Shown here piece after piece: positions 57,487-64,000 of a stretch of 64,000 nucleotides of DNA (position 1 is the first letter of the stretch; the number at the start of each line of letters is the position of its first letter). Made by a program: the position numbers and the translations under genes. The DNA is taken from assembly GCA_000310025.1 (NCBI GenBank), contig FN648365.1, positions 7,661 to 71,660 on the forward strand, written 5' to 3'. The notes beneath the pieces were generated by a model, which was given only the letters and a program-made list of their open reading frames with translations, was not told where the DNA came from and ran no database searches. Origin of the DNA: Ectocarpus siliculosus (lineage: Eukaryota; Sar; Phaeophyceae; Ectocarpales; Ectocarpaceae).

Positions 57487-57894
57487 GCCTTGGTTGAGAG
57501 GAGCTTTTCTGCGATGGCTGGGGCTGTGGGAGAGTGGGCGGGTGGTTGGGTGCGTGGGCCGCCGGACGCGAAACGAGGGCAACGGCTGGCATGCGATGGA
57601 AGCTGTAGTCGGGGTGGGGTTTTTTCAACAATGAACGTAAGAGGGTGAGTGACGTCGTCCTTGTGTGTGGTGTTAGCAACGTGTCGTGTTTGAATATAAT
57701 GTGAGCCATAGAATCGCTTTGTATTTATGTCATTTCTGACTTACGATGGTTTTATTGTTGCTGCCAAGCGGGGTGGCGGCGATTCGGGGGAGGCGCGGGT
57801 ATAGTACAGAGGGAAACCACCTAAGGGTTCGAGGTTCGGCTAACTTTATTTTTCCCTTCTTTATGCACCCTCGCACGTGTCGTTATAGGGGGGG

Positions 57895-58578
57895 GGGGGG
57901 GGGGTGTACTCATAGTCGTGCATGCCGTAGTCGTTTGACCATTGACCTCGCATCCCTACAAAGCCGGGACGGAGCACGCCGGGTTCTCACCGGACCAGGC
58001 TCTCACATCACCAAGCGCGAAGCGCCGTGAGGTATTTGGCGAGTCGCATGAAGGGTGAGCTGCATCCTGCTAAGGGTGTTCGGCATCTTGTGCTTACTTC
58101 CTTGCGTACGGATGACAGCTACGTATGACTTAATTTATTTTCTGGTGCTTTCACTTCCAGAGACAGTTGTAAGCACTGTGTAACTGCCTCGAGGAAGCTT
58201 GACCATTTTAACACAACGTGGTGCGATCATCCCCCGTTGCGCGGAGTGAGGTTTCTCGACCCCGCACAACATGATCTACTCGACCACCATTATGGTTACC
58301 GCCAAAAAAAAAACCAGAGGTAAAAAAAAAAGACGGTAACCTGGTTGCCGAGTTCACGAAGTGAATTGGCTTGTTTTACAACGTCGTTGCCAAGCGACGA
58401 AAACCCAATCCCGATTGCAAACACCGAGTGGGGGGCTTGTTTTACAACGTCGTTGCCAAGCGACGAAAACCCAACCCCGATGACAAACACCGGGGGGGGC
58501 GGCATGTTTTACAACGTCGTTGCCAAGCGACGAAAACCCAGCCCCGATGGCAAACACCGGGGGGGGGGGGGGGGGGGT
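57895..58578 (+). repeat. Inverted repeat IR, left arm
   Basis: About 0.67 kb matching the reverse complement of 63113-63782 at roughly 85% by eye. It starts at a G run with GTGTACTCATAGTCGTGC and ends in three ~66-bp tandem units (TTTTACAACGTCGTTGCC, AAGCGACGAAAACCC, GGGG run) that run into an assembly gap. Each unit has the dyad CGTCG-TTGCCAAG-CGACG. Confidence 0.93.
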
Positions 58579-58678
58579 NNNNNNNNNNNNNNNNNNNNNN
58601 NNNNNNNNNNNNNNNNNNNNNNNNNNNNNNNNNNNNNNNNNNNNNNNNNNNNNNNNNNNNNNNNNNNNNNNNNNNNNN
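58579..58678. other. Assembly gap (100 N)
   Basis: Exactly 100 N, preceded by a G run and followed by G runs. It falls in the tandem-unit part of the left inverted-repeat arm, so unit number there is unknown. Confidence 0.95.
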
Positions 58679-59580
58679 CCCCCCGAACTTTTCGGAAGGG
58701 GGGGGGGGGGCAAGGAAACGTCCGCACGGGGGGGGAAACAGAAACACAGACCGCACGGTCCTTCTGTTTTGCGTGTCTTCCACACCGAGTCTAGGTATGC
58801 ATTATTTTTTGTCTTTGCGCACGGGTCTACGACACATTTTTTCTACGGCTTACGGAAGAAATGGCGAGCACCTACCGCATCCCTCTGCCGCTGCCGATGG
58901 TGGCAGGTCGTATTTTGTTTTTTGGCGGGGTAGCGGAGAAGACAACAAAAGATGGCTTGGAAAAAAAACACACACATACACACTCGCAGCTGTGGAGCAT
59001 GGCGTGCGCCAAAGCCAGCATCCGAGGAAGGGACAGCCGGGTCTTTGTGTGCTTGATATGGGCAGCCGTGTATTTTTAGGATGCATGTCAGCGGAAAAGC
59101 GTCAACTGTCGCGGGGCCTACGCGTAGCTTGTCTTCCACATATGCGCTGGTGACGGACAGCGGATTTTCTTTTTCGGCATCACGTCGCAACTAGACGTCG
59201 CACATCGCAGGTGCACTGCCGCAGCGTTTCTCGCCTTTTATTTTTTTGTGTCCCTCTTGCTCGTTGCCAAGTGGCCCTGTATAGAATGATAAACAGAACA
59301 AGCTGAGATTAAAAAAAAAAATACGCCTAGCGCAGACCCTCTACTCCCCCTCTGCCCTAAAAAAAAAAAGTCGAGCGCAGAACCTCTAGTCCCCCTCTGC
59401 CCACACATGCACGCCTGAGTAGCCCCCCAACAACAACCCTGGTACTTGCTCTTATGCATTATTTTTTTAAGCGAAAGTTTCGCACTGTCCGCCAGTGCAA
59501 CTAGACAACCACAAAAAAAAAACATCTCTGTCGACCTCAACCAGGCCTCTCGTTCGAACAGACCCGTGGATGCGAGCCTA
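58679..59580. other. Unassigned; small A-tract duplication
   Basis: At about 59310-59402 a unit of roughly 50 bp (A tract, then GCGCAGACCCTCTACTCCCC) occurs twice in tandem. No gene was recognised. Confidence 0.5.
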
Positions 59581-59796
59581 CTAGTGCCTCAGCAACGCTA
59601 GAACGACATCACGAGGAATGCCCTCCTTCCCCTTGCCGCAAAACATGCCCATAGCGGCTGCAAAACATTCCCCGCGCCGGCATTGGTTTCCTTGCCCAGT
59701 AGCCCCAATCTCTTGCGCCGCCAAGTATTGTAGATTGCTCCTAACCGTGCGCGCAAGCACGTACGGCACATTGTCGCCTTCGCTGTCCCTCGCCTT
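59581..59796 (-). CDS. Terminal exon of unknown gene
   Basis: Minus-strand exon after acceptor CCATATAG, reading DNVPYVLARTVRSNLQYLAA, QEIGATGQGNQCRRGECFAA, AMGMFCGKGKEGIPRDVVLA and a TAG stop at 59581-59583. The 72 codons are in phase 0. The even composition and Cys/Gly spacing look strongly coding. It probably ends the gene whose upstream exon is at 60953-60546; one linking exon around 60120 is ambiguous between two frames. Confidence 0.55.
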   Translation of the reverse strand, partial: KARDSEGDNVPYVLARTVRSNLQYLAAQEIGATGQGNQCRRGECFAAAMGMFCGKGKEGIPRDVVLALLRH

Positions 59797-60545
59797 CTAT
59801 ATGGTGAGTTTCAACAAATACAAGTGACCGCTCCCCCTGAGCAAGGTGGCAGGATAATTGACACCGCCAAATCCGTCTAATTACCTCCACCCACCGTGCG
59901 TACCGTCGTTTCATCTTGCACCCTGAGGTGAAGCAACGATGTCATCGTGTGGTATGAGATATCACCCCCCCCACGATAGTAATTTCCAGTTCTTCAATGC
60001 CCTCAATAAAGGCACATTGGCGAGGCAGAAAACGTCGGAGTTGTAACGCTCTTGTGGACCACTTCCCGAAACGTTTTGTGGTGACTACACACCTCTTCGG
60101 GCCCAGTGCGGGAGTGAACCTCTGACATTTGGAGCGGGGTGTGTGTGCCAAACGTTTGTGCGGGGGGGGGGGGGGCTGAAATCTTGGGTGACACGGCGCG
60201 TATTTTTTTTGTATGCTCTCTTTGATTTTGCAGACTTTCTTTGGTCTTGGAGAGGGCATGTACGTTAGGGCCAAGCACCGTGCCACTCCTAACTCTGCAT
60301 CCATGTGGCTGCTGCGTGCAACAGGATATTCCTGCGTTTCGTTCGTGTTAGAGCTTCAACATAGACTGCATCTGTGGGCTGGGATAGAGCCAGCACGTAC
60401 GAGAGAGAGCGGTTTGTAGGTATACAACTACAAGCATTCTGGTGTTACATGTTGGTTGCTGTACAATCCACGTATCGGCTTGACGGGAGGCTGCCCACCG
60501 TCTGATACACGGCCTTTCGTGAAAAAAGAAAGCCACTACACGTAC

Positions 60546-60953
60546 CTGGATGGACACCCCAGCGATGATATGGGCCTGTTGGCGCCCACAGGTTGTAACC
60601 CCGCCCGGGTCGCCTTTCTTCCATTGCGGAAGGGGTGTCTGGCACCCGCACCCTTGCGCGGTCGTCTCCGCTTGCTCCCGTAGCAATGAACGAACTCCAC
60701 CCGGGTTTGCCAGGGCCGTCTTCAGCAGCGCCGTCGCCAGAGGTGACTGCTTGGCAGCACGCGGGGGCTCGTCTGCCACGAGGGTGGCGAGCTCGTCGTC
60801 CAACTCTTCGTCTTGCGAACCCTCGCCATCGAGGCTAGGTGCTGATGCCGTGGCAGCAGCTGCCCCCTGTCCTTCGGCATCACCGGCGACACCGCAAGCG
60901 ATCTCGAGCCATGGATCGTCGTCCTCTACAGTGGTCTTAGCGCGTTTGGCAGG
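60546..60953 (-). CDS. Internal exon of unknown gene
   Basis: A 136-codon minus-strand exon, phase 0 at both ends, bounded by an AG acceptor (CACATAG) and a canonical GTACGT donor. It starts PAKRAKTTVEDDDPWLEIAC, has an acidic Ala-rich part, then DDELATLVADEPPRAAKQSP, ALLKTALANPGGVRSLLREQ and a Cys-containing end. The basic PAKRAK could act as a nuclear signal (inference). It lies between the two inverted-repeat arms. No family recognised. Confidence 0.55.
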
Positions 60954-60999
60954 CTATGTGTTCCGAGCTGCTGTCTCTCGTGGTTGGTGCTGCTGTCTC

Positions 61000-63112
61000 T
61001 CGTGGTGCCGTGTGGATTCCGTGTGTATATCACGCTGAAATCGACGCGATTTTTGTGATTTTGAAATCAGGGACTGAAATCACGCGCATACAATTGACGG
61101 AATCAGGGTGAAGTTACGAACCGGCACATGGCCGCCGATGAACACGCCTCACAGTCTCTCCACAGAACCAAAAAAAAAATCGTATTGAAGTCAGTGCGGC
61201 CTTAAAGATGAGAGTGCAAGGATATCCCATAGTCTATTCGACAAAACTACGGACTAATGTGAAACGAACACAACACGAGCTCAACGGATGGAAGATATTG
61301 TGCCTACGATATAGCTACTTATGCCCAAAGGGTACAACCCGACCGAAAACGACCCAAAAGGGCATGAAACCCGAGTCAATCAAAATCTGACATGAAAGCG
61401 AACGTCGTGACGTCTGTTTGCAGTAAAACGCTTTGGTCCCTCTTTCAAGTTAAACCCCAACGCTATGCATCTACGTAGCTTATGGAGGCAACTAAAGGCC
61501 CCCCCGCTCATTGAAGCCCGAATGACACGCAAGGTATTAATTGGCACACAAACGGCGACATTGATGATGCAGGGCTTTGCCAAGTTGACTGTATTCTATG
61601 TCTATGAGGCGAAAGCGTGCGTGACTAAATGTTCGTGAACGTGAGACCACCCGCACTGAGGGAACGAAAGGCGCAAGGTATGCACCTTGGCGTTCCCCTA
61701 CCAACCTACATAAGTACTGAGTTAAAACAACCATGCCCTCAGACTTACTTGCGTACCCGCGAGTTCCACAATGCAAATGGCTCCATGGAGTAAAGGGATC
61801 CAACGTCAAATCGAAACATGTACGGTCCAACGTTTGTTTCCTTGGACACGGGTGAACAGCAGCAGTCATACCGAACAAAAGCCTTTCCGGCAACTGGGTT
61901 CGCTTGGCACTAACGCCCTGGTGAGTGACGATGAAAGTGCTGGTGACACCCGTTAACCACAAAGGACAGTTCTCTGACTGTGTCGAGTTTGAACTGAAGA
62001 ATGCGTGGCTTGGTGTCGAGTACAACATCTTCCCTACATCGTTAAGGTGTCGTAGACAACAACACATTTTTGCGGTTCCGTGTGAAGAATGTTCTTGACA
62101 AAATCTGCGCGGCTCCGCTGAGCTATAGCGGCTTGCGCACAGCACACCCCGGCTGAGAGTGAACGTGCGTCATGTTGGGTGTGGCGTGCGTCAAAGGAAG
62201 TTCACGAATGCGAAGTACAGCTGTTGTAAGCATTTCGCGTTGGAACGGACAGGCGAGGCACGGCGTGTTGCGTGATGACCGCGGTCGGTGTCGTTTGCAT
62301 ACTGCTGTTAACATGTAGCAGGGGAAGGCAAGTTCTCTCCGCTGCGTAAAGAAGTGTTGCAGACGATGTGTCTACTTCTTCAAGGCTTGACGGCCTTCCG
62401 TACGCGTTGTTTGGCTGGGTTAACGAAATCCTGGAATCGTGGGGTGACCACATGCAGAACTCATACATACAAGACGTGTTGAGAGCGAATTTGGCTTTTG
62501 TTTGCATTGCAGAGACAACGGAATTTCTCTGTGCTGTTAACCCTGTGCTCCTCCTGTGCTTCGCTGCTGGTGTGCACATGCGGCTGCCATGCATGTCCGA
62601 CGGATTGACCAAGCGCCATACTCGTGAACTCGCACCGCGCAACCTAACGTCCGAACCGTCATATATGTATGTGAGACGTACTTGACGTAAGGTCCACACG
62701 GATCCGCCACGTACCCACGCCACAGACGATGTGTGTGCTGTACAGCGGCTAGAACTAACCGTGGGTTGCCGCTCTGTGTACGTAAATTGTGCGCTGCTCA
62801 AGATACCGCATATTTGTCTACAATTCTTCACCACGCTCATCCGATCACGACCAATGCTTAAGTGTAAGAGTACCTGTTCCGTTGGTCAAAGGTTTTGGCG
62901 GTTGGGGGCAACCCAAGGCCGTCCCATTAAGTCTCACACAACAACAAAGGTGTGCGGCGTGCGCAAGAAATACACGTCCAAAAAATCTCTACCTATTCTA
63001 TCTTCAAGTAGTGTCACGTACCCGTTTTCTGGGAGTATTTAACTTGGGGTGATCTACCGTAACGAACATGCAGAAAGACGTTCCTATATCTCCCGCCCCC
63101 ACCAACTCCATT
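61000..63112. other. Unassigned; two long minus-strand frames
   Basis: Minus-strand frames 62145-61537 (202 codons) and 62840-62202 (212 codons) are open, but have no motif and no splice support; neither resembles a transposase. They lie between the inverted-repeat arms. Confidence 0.35.
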
Positions 63113-63782
63113 TCCCTCCCGATGTTTGCCATCGGGGTTGGGTTTTCGTCGCTTGGCAACGACGTTGTAAAACATGCCACCCCCCCCGGTGTTTGCCATC
63201 GGGGTCGGGTTTTCGTCGCTTGACAACGAAGTTGTAAAACAAGCCGCCCCCCCGGTGTTTGCCATCGGGGTTGGGTTTTCGTCGGTTCGCAGCGATGCTG
63301 TAAAACGAGCCGATTCACTTGGTGAGCTCGGCAACCAGGTTACCACTTTATTTTTTGCCTTTTTCTTTTTTTTTTGCGGTAACCATGAATGGTGGTCGAG
63401 TAGATCATGTTGTGCGGGGTCGAGAACCCTCACTCCGCGCAAAGGGGAAAATCGCACGTTGTGTTAAATTGGTCAAGCACCCTCGAGGCAGTTACACAGC
63501 GCTTCAAACTGTCTCTGGAAGTGAAAGCGCCAGAAAAAAAATGAAGTCATACGCAGCTGTCATTCGTACGCAAGGAGGTAAGCACAAGATGCCGAACACC
63601 CTTAGCAGGGTGCAGCGCACCCTTCATGCGACTCGCCGAATACCTCACGGCGCTTCGCGCTTGGTGATGTGAGTGCCTGGTCCGGTGAGAACCCGGCGTG
63701 CTCCGTCCCGGCTTTGTAGGGATGCGAGGTCAATGGTCCAACGACTACGGCATGCACGACTATAAGTACACCCCCACCACCA
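63113..63782 (-). repeat. Inverted repeat IR, right arm
   Basis: Reverse-complement partner of 57895-58578, including three ~66-bp tandem units (GGTTTTCGTCGCTTGGC types) at 63118-63310, the GGTAACC-poly(T) segment and the CGCTTCGCGCTTGGTGATGT end. The sequence CCCCCACCAACTCCAT or a close variant occurs on both sides of the arm (about 63095 and 63772), possibly marking its ends. Confidence 0.93.
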
Positions 63783-64000
63783 CCAACTCCATGGCGCCAC
63801 TGCACACTCCTGGCCACCAGTTCGCTAGGAGGTTCAGGCTTAACCCGTTCGAATCCAACACAAAGATCTACACGTGCGCATGGCACGCCAAGTCTCTGGC
63901 TGGGTGACATCCTCACCAACTCGCAACGAACACCTTTAGGGCGGCTATCGTGCAGTCTTCGTCACGAATTATGAGCCGGTCGAGGGCTCTTTTACGAACA

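Noticed and set aside
56849-57634. 261-codon Arg-rich plus-strand ORF
   Set aside because: Poly-Arg arises from reading the 72-bp repeat out of frame; the frame with the acidic Ser-rich end is preferred.
63004-63457. Tryptophan/glutamine-rich minus-strand ORFs
   Set aside because: They are readings of the ~66-bp tandem units of the inverted-repeat arm.

Overview
The window looks like nuclear DNA of a multicellular stramenopile, most probably a brown alga (inference). The grounds are sparse genes split by long introns, phase-symmetric exons, short internal tracts of the TTAGGG telomere motif, a Copia retrotransposon, a tRNA-derived SINE, and Sanger-style assembly gaps (two of exactly 100 N). 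I see no operons, bacterial signals or CRISPR arrays. Most of the 64 kb is repeats and degenerate sequence. Only two host genes could be tied to a family; the others are exon chains built from splice sites and reading phase.

Layout. 0.9-1.3 kb: a minus-strand exon pair of unknown function. 1.5-1.8 kb: SINE copy A. 1.9-5.2 kb: a plus-strand gene with a Cys-rich exon, a Pro/Thr/Tyr linker exon, three tandemly duplicated 63-bp Pro/Thr exons and a terminal GDPH-type domain. 5.8-12.8 kb: a 6.7-kb Copia element (minus strand, two LTRs, 5-bp target duplication) inserted into the RNase H region of an older plus-strand Copia. 13.0-13.7 kb: a tandem duplication. 15.4-15.9 kb: a frameshifted unknown coding fragment. 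19.3-22.6 kb: a minus-strand Sec14-like (CRAL-TRIO) gene with SINE copy B in an intron and an in-frame amber codon. 22.6-23.4 kb: an assembly gap whose left flank is a degraded duplicate of its right flank. 24.5-30.7 kb: minus-strand exons, including a well supported chain at 27.4-30.7 kb of unknown family. 31.0-31.9 kb: a CCATGG-rich palindromic tract.

33-46 kb is mainly tandem and dispersed repeats: one 2.6-kb array, a ~100-bp satellite with embedded telomere repeats, and a second satellite family at 43-46 kb. 46-57 kb holds a Tc1/mariner-like terminus, a 391-codon open frame, dispersed repeat copies, another internal telomere tract and unknown ORFs, one with 72-bp repeats. 57.9-63.8 kb is bounded by an inverted pair of ~0.67-kb repeats, between which lie two exons of an unknown minus-strand gene.

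How it fits together. The locus records repeated duplication and transposition: SINEs in or beside host introns, Copia inside Copia, exon duplication inside a probable extracellular protein gene, and satellites with telomere motifs. No new multi-gene system could be demonstrated. The most informative items are the symmetric exon duplication, the nested Copia, the two-copy SINE, the amber codon in the Sec14-like gene and the inverted repeat pair.
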